Assembly (NCBI GenBank): GCA_013044385.1
Contig: JABEUN010000048.1
Span: forward strand, 1 to 64,000
Source of the DNA: Acidimicrobiaceae bacterium
Lineage (GTDB): Bacteria > Actinomycetota > Acidimicrobiia > Acidimicrobiales > Acidimicrobiaceae
Reading direction: 5' to 3'
DNA: 64,000 nt
Part shown: piece after piece, positions 1 to 7,449 of the stretch
How positions within the stretch are numbered: position 1 is the stretch's first letter
Layout of the letters: the number at the start of each line of letters is the position of its first letter
The notes under the pieces: model-generated
What the model was told of the DNA's origin: nothing
What the model saw: the letters and a program-made list of their open reading frames with translations, nothing else
Database searches by the model: none
Made by a program: the position numbers and the translations under genes

Positions 1-401
1 GCACCATAGATCAGGGCCTGAGCCAGCTTGCCAAGAGCTATGTAACCAGCCGGGATCAGAACTATACAGCTCATACCCGCCCTTGCGGCGTACGCCGCAG
101 CAGACGCCGAAGTATTCCCGGTCGAGGCACAGACGACCGCTTTGGAGCCGGCCTCTTTGGCCTTGGTGATGGCCATGGTCATTCCACGGTCCTTGAAGGA
201 ACCCGTTGGATTGGCACCCTCGAACTTAAGGTAGACCTCAGCCCCCGTGACATCTGATAGGTATGGCGCCGGGTACAGCGGCGTTGCTCCCTCGTAAAGC
301 GTTACGATCTCCGAGTCGGAGTCGACTGGAAGGAATGCCCGGTAGGTATCGATTATGCCCCTCCATTGAGGACACCGATCTCCTGGCAACGACTGCTCCA
401 A
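1..401 (-). CDS. thrC: threonine synthase, N-terminal part (runs off the left edge)
   Basis: Makes L-threonine from O-phosphohomoserine in a PLP-dependent reaction. Only about 133 N-terminal residues lie in the window. Translated on the minus strand they give the early TLYEGATPL motif, then the PLP-lysine motif [10 protein letters not shown] and the motif [10 protein letters not shown], all typical of threonine synthase. The start chosen is TTG at 401, just after the hom stop (403-405), with GGAGG about 7 nt upstream inside the end of hom. It is the last visible gene of an argS-lysA-hom-thrC run. A second threonine-synthase homologue with a different N-terminus lies at 50019-51257; this copy, next to hom, is the better candidate for ordinary threonine synthesis. 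Family identity is near certain. Confidence 0.93.
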   Translation of the reverse strand, partial: MEQSLPGDRCPQWRGIIDTYRAFLPVDSDSEIVTLYEGATPLYPAPYLSDVTGAEVYLKFEGANPTGSFKDRGMTMAITKAKEAGSKAVVCASTGNTSASAAAYAARAGMSCIVLIPAGYIALGKLAQALIYG

Positions 402-402
402 G

Positions 403-1689
403 TCAGGCCTCCTCGCCGAGTACACGCATCGCCTGCCGCAAGCTGCGAACTGCATCCAACTCCTCGAGCTGACCAAGAGTCTTTGCAATATCCTTCTCAA
501 GCGAGTCATGGGTAAGAAAGATCAGCCGAGCTTCGCTCATATATCCGATCTGCTCCATGGACTGGATTGAGATCCCGTTATCGCCAAAGACCTGCGCAAC
601 CTGGGCCAAAACGCCAGGTCTATCCTTTACATCCACCGCTATCAAAAAACGCGATGACAACTTGTCAGGGGATGCTATCACCACATCTTTCCGATCGATT
701 CGGCGCTCGGTAGTACCAAATCTGAGGTTGTGGGCGACGTCCATCAGATCCCCTAGGACGGCAGATGCCGTAGGGGCACCACCTGCACCACGACCGTAGA
801 ACATCAGCTCTCCGACTGCCTCACCCTCTACGAAGATGGCGTTGAACGCATCCCTAACTCCTCCTAGAGGATGGGTCCTAGGGACCAACGCCGGGAAGAC
901 CCTCACGTCAAATGCTCCACCATCGTTGTTAGGAATCCGTTCGCAAAGAGCAAGCAGTTTGATGGTAAAGCCGTGTCTTCTGGCGAACTCGAAGTCCGAA
1001 GCGGTCACCTTGGTGATCCCTTCACGACTCACGTCGCTAAATCTGACCTTCCGACCAAATGCGATACTCGCCAAAATTGCCGCCTTCGCGGCTGCGTCTA
1101 CACCTTCGATGTCTGCTCGGGGATCTGCCTCGGCATATCCGAGCTGCCTGGCGAGTGCCAAAGCAACATCGTAAGACAGTCCATCTTCGTCCATCCTGGT
1201 CAGGATGAAGTTGGTCGTACCGTTCACGATTCCGATTACCCGGCTCAACTGCTCTCCGGCCAGCGAAACCCTAAGTGATCTGATGAGAGGTATTCCTCCT
1301 GCGACGGCAGCTTCGAAAAATATATCTTTACCGACCTCTTCGGCCAGCTCCTCAAGCTCAAAGTAGTGGTCGGCAAGGAGAGCTTTGTTGGCGGTCACAA
1401 CTGACTTCTTTGCCCTGAGCGACGCCTCGATCAGCTCCTTTGCCGGGTGTATGCCGCCCATGACTTCCACGACAACATCTATCGTCGGATCTTGGACTAT
1501 TGACATGGGATCATCTGTCAACAGCTCTCGACGGACCCAAGCAGGACGCACCGAATCGAGTTCACGGACTGCGACGCTTACTACCTCCAGCTCCTCGCCG
1601 CTCCTGTCCAGGATCGAAACCTGATTCTCTTCTATCAGCTTCAGAAGGGCTGCGCCGACATTCCCGCATCCCAAAAGGCCCAATTTCAA
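403..1689 (-). CDS. hom: homoserine dehydrogenase
   Basis: Reduces aspartate semialdehyde to homoserine with NAD(P)H, the branch to threonine and methionine. The 428 residues start with a Rossmann motif ([10 protein letters not shown], residues 4-13), followed by the catalytic domain with the family sequence [12 protein letters not shown], and end in an ACT domain (from about residue 350, [16 protein letters not shown]). The ACT domain normally binds threonine for feedback inhibition. The length matches the monofunctional actinobacterial enzyme with no aspartokinase fusion. The start is TTG at 1689. It lies 27 nt after lysA and abuts thrC, so one transcript probably serves lysine and threonine synthesis. 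Confidence 0.96.
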   Translation of the reverse strand: MKLGLLGCGNVGAALLKLIEENQVSILDRSGEELEVVSVAVRELDSVRPAWVRRELLTDDPMSIVQDPTIDVVVEVMGGIHPAKELIEASLRAKKSVVTANKALLADHYFELEELAEEVGKDIFFEAAVAGGIPLIRSLRVSLAGEQLSRVIGIVNGTTNFILTRMDEDGLSYDVALALARQLGYAEADPRADIEGVDAAAKAAILASIAFGRKVRFSDVSREGITKVTASDFEFARRHGFTIKLLALCERIPNNDGGAFDVRVFPALVPRTHPLGGVRDAFNAIFVEGEAVGELMFYGRGAGGAPTASAVLGDLMDVAHNLRFGTTERRIDRKDVVIASPDKLSSRFLIAVDVKDRPGVLAQVAQVFGDNGISIQSMEQIGYMSEARLIFLTHDSLEKDIAKTLGQLEELDAVRSLRQAMRVLGEEA

Positions 1690-1716
1690 AGTGCACCAAC
1701 CGACATTGCTAGAGTT

Positions 1717-3045
1717 CTATTCAAGCCTAAGCAGGTCATCGAGCGACTCCCTCCTTACGACCACCCGGTGCTTCCCGTCCTTTACGAATACCACCGGCGG
1801 ACGCAGAACCTTGTTGTAGTTGGACGCCATCGAGTAGCCATATGCGCCAGTAACGGGAGTGCCGATCAACTCTCCAACCGCTAAGTCTGCAGGGAGAAGT
1901 GCTTCTCGCACGAGTATGTCGCCAGACTCGCAGTGCTTGCCAGAGATGCAGAAGATCTCAGTCGCGACATCCTCAGCCCTCTCGACCAGCAAAGTGTCAT
2001 ATCCGCTTCCATAGAGCACCGGACGGGGATTGTCACTCATACCGCCATCTACGGACACATAGGTCCTGATGCCTTCAAGTCTCTTGATCGTGCCGGCACG
2101 GTACACCGTTACCGCTGCCTGAGCGACAATTGATCTACCCGGCTCTATATGCAGCCTCACAGCGCCAGGGATACCCGCTTGCTCCGCATACCTCCCGAGC
2201 TCAGAGACCCATTCTTCCAAACTCGGAGCCTCCTCACCGCCGACGTATGGAACTCCCAAGCCACCACCAATATTCAACTCGGCCAGTTCATACCTACGCA
2301 CCAGTACTGCCATCACCTCTATTGCCGCTCGGTAGCTTTCGAGGCGCAGAATCTGGGAACCGATGTGACAGTGCAGTCCGACTAGTACGAGGTTCGAAGA
2401 GTCCAGCACCCGCTTTATAGCTCTCTCTGCTGCCCCAGAGTTAAATGAGAACCCGAACTTGGAATCCTCCTGACCAGTCATCACATACTCATGCGTATGA
2501 GCTTCAACACCTGGTGTAACTCTTATCCAGACACGAACGGGGCCAAAGGCGAGCGTATCAAGGCGATCGAGTTCATCGAAGGAGTCGACTACCACTCGCC
2601 CGACTCCGGCCTCAAGAGCGAACCTAAGCTCTTCACTCGACTTGTTGTTGCCGTGGAAGATCATGCGACTGGCTGGAAATCCCGCTGACAGCGCCACAAA
2701 GATCTCTCCCTGGGTGGCGACGTCCAAAAAGAGACCCTCTTCATCGACGATTCTCGCTAATTCGCGGCACAAAAAGGCTTTTGAGGCGTACGCAACTTCA
2801 CCGACGAAGCTGCGTTTCAACCTCCTCATGACAGACCTGATGTGCTCCTCGTCATAGACGAAAAAGGGAGTGCCGACTTCATGAGCGAGCCAGCCAAGGT
2901 CGACACCCCCGATTGAAACTCGTCCGTCGGAGATCTTCGAAGTCTTGGGGAGGAGTTCGATTGGGAAACTCCTTCGAGGGCCGGACGGTGCGACTCCAAA
3001 CTCACCGCCCTCGTTTGATCCAAATTTATCGACCATATCAGTCAT
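1717..3045 (-). CDS. lysA: diaminopimelate decarboxylase
   Basis: Last step of lysine synthesis: decarboxylates meso-diaminopimelate to L-lysine with PLP. The 442 residues form an alanine-racemase-like barrel with the PLP lysine in YASKAFLC (about residues 86-93), the phosphate-binding GGGLGVPY segment, HCHIGSQ, and the C-terminal CESGDIL motif that supplies the catalytic cysteine from the partner subunit. The start is ATG at 3045, only 7 nt after the argS stop, so the genes are cotranscribed. The argS-lysA-hom-thrC order is common in Actinobacteria. Because this enzyme uses meso-DAP, it also bears on the unusual substrate motif of MurE at 20568-22064. Confidence 0.97.
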   Translation of the reverse strand: MTDMVDKFGSNEGGEFGVAPSGPRRSFPIELLPKTSKISDGRVSIGGVDLGWLAHEVGTPFFVYDEEHIRSVMRRLKRSFVGEVAYASKAFLCRELARIVDEEGLFLDVATQGEIFVALSAGFPASRMIFHGNNKSSEELRFALEAGVGRVVVDSFDELDRLDTLAFGPVRVWIRVTPGVEAHTHEYVMTGQEDSKFGFSFNSGAAERAIKRVLDSSNLVLVGLHCHIGSQILRLESYRAAIEVMAVLVRRYELAELNIGGGLGVPYVGGEEAPSLEEWVSELGRYAEQAGIPGAVRLHIEPGRSIVAQAAVTVYRAGTIKRLEGIRTYVSVDGGMSDNPRPVLYGSGYDTLLVERAEDVATEIFCISGKHCESGDILVREALLPADLAVGELIGTPVTGAYGYSMASNYNKVLRPPVVFVKDGKHRVVVRRESLDDLLRLE

Positions 3046-3052
3046 CTGAATA

Positions 3053-4675
3053 TCACATCTGCTCCGGTGCCGCCACGCCTATCAGTCCCAGAGCCACCCG
3101 CACTCCAATTTGCGCACCACTGACCAGGAGGAGCCTGGCTTGAACGAGGTCCGGTGGCGTGGACTCCGCGAGAACCGGACAGTCGTGGTAGAAGCCATGG
3201 AAATCCGATGCGAACTCCCTGAGCCAGGTCACAACCTTCTGCGGCGCTCTCTCTTTGGCCGCAGCCTCGACAACCTCGGGAAGTCTGACAAGCGTCCGAA
3301 TCAGCTCGAGTTCTCTTGGATGTTGGAGCAGATCTACTGGTACCTGATCGACATCGACCAGAACAATCCCGCGCTCCTGACGAACCCTTTCAATCGAAGC
3401 GATGCGGGCGTGCGCATACTGGATGTAGTAGACCGGATTGTCCATCGACGTCTTCCGTGCCTCCTCGACGTCGATGGATGACGCTCTGTCGATGGATGAG
3501 GATAAGGACAGGAGCCTCACAACGGGGGCACCAACCTGGTCCACGAGCCAGTCCATCGCAACGACATCACCCGCACGCTTTGAGAACTTGACCTTCCGGT
3601 CACCCTCGACAAGTGAGACCATCTGCCCGAGCAGGATCTCCAAGCGATCAGGGTCGATCCCAAGAGCCGCCACCGCAGCCTTCAAGCTCGCCACCTGTCC
3701 GTGGTGATCCGCTCCGAAGATGTCAATAACCCTCTGGAATCCACGGACCAAAAACTTGTTCCGGTGGTAGGCAATATCACCCGCCAGATATGTGAAATCT
3801 CCGTTGGACTTCTTAAGCACACGGTCCCGGGTGTCGCCGAACCTGGTCGCGTCCAACCAGAGTGCGCCATCCTTCTCGTAAGTACTTCCTTGGCCCTCAA
3901 GAATCGCTATGGTCTCTGCCACAGCACCTGACTCCTCGATGGAGGCCTGCGAGTACCATTCGTCGAAGTGGATGTCTAGTTTCTCAAGGCTCTGCCGAAT
4001 GTTCTCCAAGTTCTCCTTGGCTGCGAACCGACCAGCGATGGTGATGTCCTCGGGCCCATCGTAGCGCTTTGCAAGTTCCACGACATACTCTCCCCGATAG
4101 CCACCTTCTGGGGGAGCATCCCCAGATCGACGGGCCAACAATGACTCCCCAAGAGTCCGGATCTGACCTCCAGTATCGTTCACGTAATATTCGGTGCTCA
4201 CGTCATATCCGCAACGCGAGAGCACTCGGCCCAAGGAGTCTCCGAACGACGCATACCAAGCATTGCCAACGTGGAGAGGTCCGGTCGGATTTGCTGAAAC
4301 AAACTCCAACTGAATCTTCTCGTCTGCCCCGAGAGTACTTCGGGCGAACTTATCCTCTCCATCCTCGATGACCTCGAGAAGCGCTTCGTGAAGGTAGCCA
4401 TTTTCGAGCCGAAAGTTGATGAATCCCGGACCAGCCAGTTCGACAGATGCAAGGTGGGGTATCTCACTGATTGCTGCCGTGGAGGCTATCTGACTCGCCA
4501 AGTCTCTGGGATTCCTGCCCACCCTCTTTGAGAGTCCAAGGGCAACTGAGGAGGCAAAGTCGCCATGTTCTGGACGGGCTGGTTTCTCAACTTTGATTAC
4601 GTCGTCAGAAAGCTCCAAGCCCAACTCCCTAAGAGCAGCGGCAATTGCCTCCGCGATCTGCCTCTCGCTCTTCAA
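3053..4675 (-). CDS. argS: arginyl-tRNA synthetase
   Basis: Charges tRNA-Arg; class I synthetase. The 540 residues begin with the Add-1 tRNA D-loop recognition domain, followed by the Rossmann catalytic domain with the HIGH-type motif written HVGN (in ANPTGPLHVGN) and a KMSKS-like segment KVKFSKRAGD. The C-terminal DALR anticodon domain ends in LGLIGVAAPEQM. The start is TTG at 4675, preceded by GGGAGG about 8 nt upstream. It is the first gene of the argS-lysA-hom-thrC operon and reads away from the tRNA-Arg gene at 4796, so a synthetase and its own substrate tRNA are neighbours. Confidence 0.97.
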   Translation of the reverse strand: MKSERQIAEAIAAALRELGLELSDDVIKVEKPARPEHGDFASSVALGLSKRVGRNPRDLASQIASTAAISEIPHLASVELAGPGFINFRLENGYLHEALLEVIEDGEDKFARSTLGADEKIQLEFVSANPTGPLHVGNAWYASFGDSLGRVLSRCGYDVSTEYYVNDTGGQIRTLGESLLARRSGDAPPEGGYRGEYVVELAKRYDGPEDITIAGRFAAKENLENIRQSLEKLDIHFDEWYSQASIEESGAVAETIAILEGQGSTYEKDGALWLDATRFGDTRDRVLKKSNGDFTYLAGDIAYHRNKFLVRGFQRVIDIFGADHHGQVASLKAAVAALGIDPDRLEILLGQMVSLVEGDRKVKFSKRAGDVVAMDWLVDQVGAPVVRLLSLSSSIDRASSIDVEEARKTSMDNPVYYIQYAHARIASIERVRQERGIVLVDVDQVPVDLLQHPRELELIRTLVRLPEVVEAAAKERAPQKVVTWLREFASDFHGFYHDCPVLAESTPPDLVQARLLLVSGAQIGVRVALGLIGVAAPEQM

Positions 4676-4795
4676 TATCCGATCCTCCCTTGGGGTGTTT
4701 GGGCTAGCGCGTACTAAACAGATTTAGCCTAGGCAGAACGGACCCATGTCGCTACGGACGGCTTTGCCAAGTAAGCTGACCTAACTCACTGACTC

Positions 4796-4870
4796 GCCCC
4801 CATAGCTCAGGGGATAGAGCACCGGCCTCCGGAGCCGGGTGCGCAGGTTCGAATCCTGCCGGGGGCGCCA
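4796..4870 (+). tRNA. tRNA-Arg (anticodon CCG)
   Basis: A full cloverleaf can be drawn. The acceptor stem pairs GCCCCCA with CGGGGGC, with one A-C mismatch at the last pair. The D arm is GCTC...GAGC, the anticodon stem CCGGC/GCCGG holds loop CTCCGGA with anticodon CCG, and the T arm is GCAGG-TTCGAAT-CCTGC. The discriminator is G and CCA is encoded at 4868-4870. It decodes CGG. The 3' 44 nt are repeated at 15739-15782, which makes this gene the attachment site of the island that follows; the copy here is the complete one. Confidence 0.96.
4827..4870 (+). repeat. left attachment repeat inside tRNA-Arg
   Basis: These 44 nt run from the anticodon loop of tRNA-Arg to its CCA end and match 15739-15782 at 42 of 44 positions. 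The differences are at 4851 (G here, A in the other copy, T loop) and 4867 (G here, A there, discriminator base). In the usual model the incoming element supplies this 3' end and so restores the tRNA. Confidence 0.9.
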
Positions 4871-5505
4871 GATGTAAGCCCAGGTCAGAGGCCACTTTTG
4901 CCAGGTGGCCCTGGCCGGGAGCCTCCGAGTGTCGATCACGGTTGTCGATCAATGCTCCCCCGGAAGCCCAGCTAGACTGGGCGAAGGGAGTGGACATGGC
5001 CGGATCAATGCGCCAGCGAGGCGAAAACCGGTAGAACGTCGGCGTCCAGGAGCACAACGAGCTTCCTGTACTGCAGGCGCCCGAGGTACAGCGGCGTCGC
5101 CTGTCGCTCCTCGAAGGGCGGCCACGCAGAGTGCATCGCACGGGAGCTGTGCGCCATCCTCAGTCTTGGCAGCATGCCCAGTGCCTCCCGAATCGTCTTT
5201 CGCCTATCCGGTCAATTATCGCAGAAAGGCTCTCTCGGACGTTCGACGGAGTCTGGTTCCCGGGAGCCACCCCAGCCCCTGGCGCTTGTCAACTAGCGCT
5301 CGGCGGCGCTCTGCACATGCCCCTCCTTGACATCATGTAGATCGTCTTCGAACGCCATGCGGGAAGCGAGCTTCCCCGGTAGCTGACCGCTGCCTTGGCC
5401 GCTGCAAGGCCCAAGAGCGAGAAGCCGTTCCGGCTTGACCTGTTCCGCTCGGCAGTTGGCCCGCTTGTCACCGTGGCATCGATCCACACAACAGGAGGTG
5501 CAGCA
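4871..5505. other. island left flank, mostly without a convincing gene
   Basis: Apart from the possible small gene at 5005-5175, nothing here translates convincingly. A GGCCAC/GTGGCC hairpin (4890-4895 with 4905-4910) follows the tRNA and might be a tRNA terminator or an integrase-arm site. Frames antisense to the tRNA that read PPAGFEPA are artefacts. The stretch before 5506 probably holds the ssb promoter, though no clear -35/-10 pair stands out. Confidence 0.5.
5005..5175 (-). CDS. possible 56-residue protein at the left end of the island
   Basis: An ATG at 5175 is preceded by GGGAGG about 8 nt upstream and opens 56 codons ending at TGA 5005-5007. Third positions are mostly G or C, as in neighbouring island genes, and the C-terminal half is regular (ends VVLLDADVLPVFASLAH). 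I do not recognise a family. The slot beside the tRNA is where integrative elements often keep an integrase or excisionase, but this product is too short for an integrase and shows no Arg-His-Arg-Tyr catalytic set. It could be a small regulator, a remnant, or chance in G+C-rich DNA. Confidence 0.3.
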   Translation of the reverse strand: MLPRLRMAHSSRAMHSAWPPFEERQATPLYLGRLQYRKLVVLLDADVLPVFASLAH

Positions 5506-5892
5506 ATGCGCAGCAACACAACCAGCATCACGAAGAAGCAAACCGCTTCCGTCCAGAGCCGGGGAGACTCGGTGAACAAAATGATCCTCATCGGTCGTTT
5601 CGTCGCAGCTCCCGAACTGCGGGAGACCAGCTCGGGGAAGCACGTCACGACCGCCCGAGTCGCGGTCAACGGCGAGGCTGAGGCGGACTTCTTCGATCTC
5701 GTCCTCTGGGGTCAGCTCGCCGACTTCGCTACGACCTACCTCGGTAAGGGCAGTCTGGTTTACGTCGAGGGTCGGCTTGCATCCCGCCAGTGTCAGGCTA
5801 CCGACGGGAGCAGTCGACGTACCGTCGAGATCGTCGCCAACAGGCTCCAGGCGCTTTCATCCAAGAGCGCTTCGGAGGCTCCGGCAGTGTAA
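5506..5892 (+). CDS. ssb: single-stranded DNA-binding protein (island copy)
   Basis: Binds single-stranded DNA through an OB fold. The 128 residues include the SSB N-terminal strand pattern MILIGRFVAAPELRETSSGK, then ATARVAVNG-type and DFFDLVLWGQLADFATTYLGKGSLVYVEGRL segments, all standard for the family. The ATG at 5506 is chosen because AGGAGGTG lies 5 nt upstream; an upstream in-frame ATG at 5395 lacks this support. The protein ends KSASEAPAV, so it lacks the acidic DDxPF-type tail by which housekeeping SSB recruits replication partners. Small tail-less SSBs are common on mobile elements. It is the first of two plus-strand genes in an otherwise minus-strand island. Confidence 0.9.
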   Translation: MRSNTTSITKKQTASVQSRGDSVNKMILIGRFVAAPELRETSSGKHVTTARVAVNGEAEADFFDLVLWGQLADFATTYLGKGSLVYVEGRLASRQCQATDGSSRRTVEIVANRLQALSSKSASEAPAV

Positions 5893-6135
5893 TGCTCGGC
5901 TCGATCCCCGATGGGGCTCTCACCCAGCCTCCTCGGGGACGGCAGGCCACATCCGCAACGAATCTTCTCGGGTTCGGTGCATGCAGTATTGCACGGAGCC
6001 ACACAGCGTCAAGGCGGTCCGAGCCGCCGCTCCACTCCGGTACTCCCGGAGGACTGCGTCCTCTTCCCTTGACTCCGTGCTTCCCCTCCGTGCCCTTTCG
6101 CGCCCATGAACCGAGAAGGAACAGGAGTTGCCGAC
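5893..6135 (+). other. gap between ssb and the Cys-motif gene
   Basis: No gene seen. Several short G+C-rich inverted repeats occur, for example CCCCGATGGGG just after the ssb stop, which may act as a weak terminator. The last 20 nt hold the ribosome-binding site for the gene at 6136. Confidence 0.35.
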
Positions 6136-6402
6136 ATGGCCTACGACATCAACGACTGTGCAGAGCTAGTCCGCTACCACCTCGTCCTGTCCGCGCCGGA
6201 CGACGACACTGCCCACGCCAACCTCGTTCAACTCGTGCAGCAGCTCGAGCTGATGGCGCCCCGCCCGCTGTGGCGAGAGGCGACGTGGGTCTTCTGCGAT
6301 CGGTGCGGGTGCTCGGTCGACACCGACCTCATCCACCCCGACGGACACCACTATGCCGACGATGGCGACTTCTACTGCGCCGACTGCTGGGGGCTTATGT
6401 AG
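6136..6402 (+). CDS. small protein with a Cys-rich (putative zinc) motif
   Basis: I do not recognise a named family. From the ATG at 6136 the product is 88 residues. An acidic helical N-terminal half (MAYDINDCAELVRYHLVLS...) is followed by CDRCGC near residue 55 and CADCWG near the C-terminus, with His-His between, a spacing that could bind one zinc ion. This start has AGGAACAGGAG about 8 nt upstream; an in-frame ATG at 6106 would add ten residues. About 240 nt without a gene separate it from ssb on the same strand. A DNA-associated or regulatory role is possible, but the sequence does not show one. Confidence 0.6.
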   Translation: MAYDINDCAELVRYHLVLSAPDDDTAHANLVQLVQQLELMAPRPLWREATWVFCDRCGCSVDTDLIHPDGHHYADDGDFYCADCWGLM

Positions 6403-6432
6403 TACGCCCGCGGCTCTTTCTTCGGCGCACGC

Positions 6433-7449
6433 TCAGTCTTTCTCAATCGGTCCGCAGAACGGTGTAAACGTCACATAGGTCGTCTTTGTCTGTGTCCATC
6501 CAAGAAGCTTGCTCGTCGTAGTCGCGGGAAGCTGCTTGATCCGGTCCTTGACAGCCTTCAAGTCAATGCGCACTAATGGTCCGCCGGGTTGGTCCACATA
6601 GTCGCCATAGACCAAGAGCCACGACACAGTGTCCTTACGATGACCATTCTTATCGAACAGTGGGTGTTCAACATGGACTCCGACACGCTCATACGAGCGA
6701 GGTGACCGGGGAAGGTAGAACGCGTAGGACGATGAGTCACGTACTTCTGCTACCGAAAGGGTTCGTTCGTCCCCCCAGATATGACTCGCCTCCGGAATGG
6801 GTTCGCGGTCGGATCGGGCAATCTCGACACCTGTCGTGATAAGAATCGGCAGCGGGTCATGCTCGGAGATTCCACGAATACAAACCTCGTCATTGGTGAA
6901 AAGCATCGCTACCTCCGGCGCCATCAGTTGCTTTGCATGAGCGTCTGCAAAGACAACCCCGGATGGACGCGCCTTATCCATCAACCGTGCCGCCAAGTTG
7001 AGGCACCGCCCCGTGTAATCGAGAACACCGCCGTCGGAAATGAGTCGAGTTGCTGATCCGCGAGCGATGCCCACACCCAACTTCTTAGGTACCGGAAAGT
7101 TGATCATGTAATCGTCGGCAGTGATCTGACCAAACGCACCCACGAGCGTCACAGCACGAGCGAGGATTGAACTAACAATTCCCGGGACTGCCCCGGCGTT
7201 CGGCGGCAGCTCGTGGATCAGGAGAAGCCCGTCACCCGTTGGCTTGAAGAATGCGGTGTCGTCAAAGTGGGAACGCAGAATGGTGGTGAAGACAGATCGG
7301 AGATAATGAGCAGAATCGAACGATTCACCTTGTGCCGAGAAGGTTGAGAAGCCTCTGATATCAAGAAAGGTGGCGACGACTTGGCAGGACTCGGCTCGCG
7401 CTGACTTCAACAGTTCTCGAAGGCGCTCATGGAGTTGCTGCTCGATCAT
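6433..7449 (-). CDS. class III nucleotidyl cyclase coupled to the type I R-M operon
   Basis: Predicted to cyclise a nucleoside triphosphate into a 3',5'-cyclic nucleotide. In the 338 residues the cyclase homology domain covers about 22-175. Both metal-binding aspartates are present, D30 in FLDIRGFS and D73 in KPTGDG, 43 residues apart as in active enzymes. So are K69, D144 (LDYTG), N151 and R155 (NLAAR), which correspond to base- and transition-state-binding positions. The K69/D144 pair resembles adenylate cyclases, but base specificity cannot be settled by eye. Residues about 205-338 form a second domain I do not recognise. No membrane segment is seen. Its ATG overlaps the hsdR stop (ATGA, 7446-7449), so it is translated with the restriction genes. 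Pycsar defence cyclases are of this class, but no PycTM- or PycTIR-type effector is adjacent. The family is secure; the role is inference. Confidence 0.85.
   Translation of the reverse strand: MIEQQLHERLRELLKSARAESCQVVATFLDIRGFSTFSAQGESFDSAHYLRSVFTTILRSHFDDTAFFKPTGDGLLLIHELPPNAGAVPGIVSSILARAVTLVGAFGQITADDYMINFPVPKKLGVGIARGSATRLISDGGVLDYTGRCLNLAARLMDKARPSGVVFADAHAKQLMAPEVAMLFTNDEVCIRGISEHDPLPILITTGVEIARSDREPIPEASHIWGDERTLSVAEVRDSSSYAFYLPRSPRSYERVGVHVEHPLFDKNGHRKDTVSWLLVYGDYVDQPGGPLVRIDLKAVKDRIKQLPATTTSKLLGWTQTKTTYVTFTPFCGPIEKD

Noticed and set aside
4752-5141. Minus-strand frame reading PPAGFEPAHPAPEAG across the tRNA-Arg gene (and a similar one at 15688-15873)
   Set aside because: This is the well-known spurious translation of the antisense strand of a tRNA 3' half; it appears twice only because the tRNA end is duplicated.
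6433-7449. Calling the cyclase a complete Pycsar system
   Set aside because: No TIR, transmembrane or other cyclic-nucleotide effector gene is adjacent, and pyrimidine specificity cannot be read from the motifs by eye.
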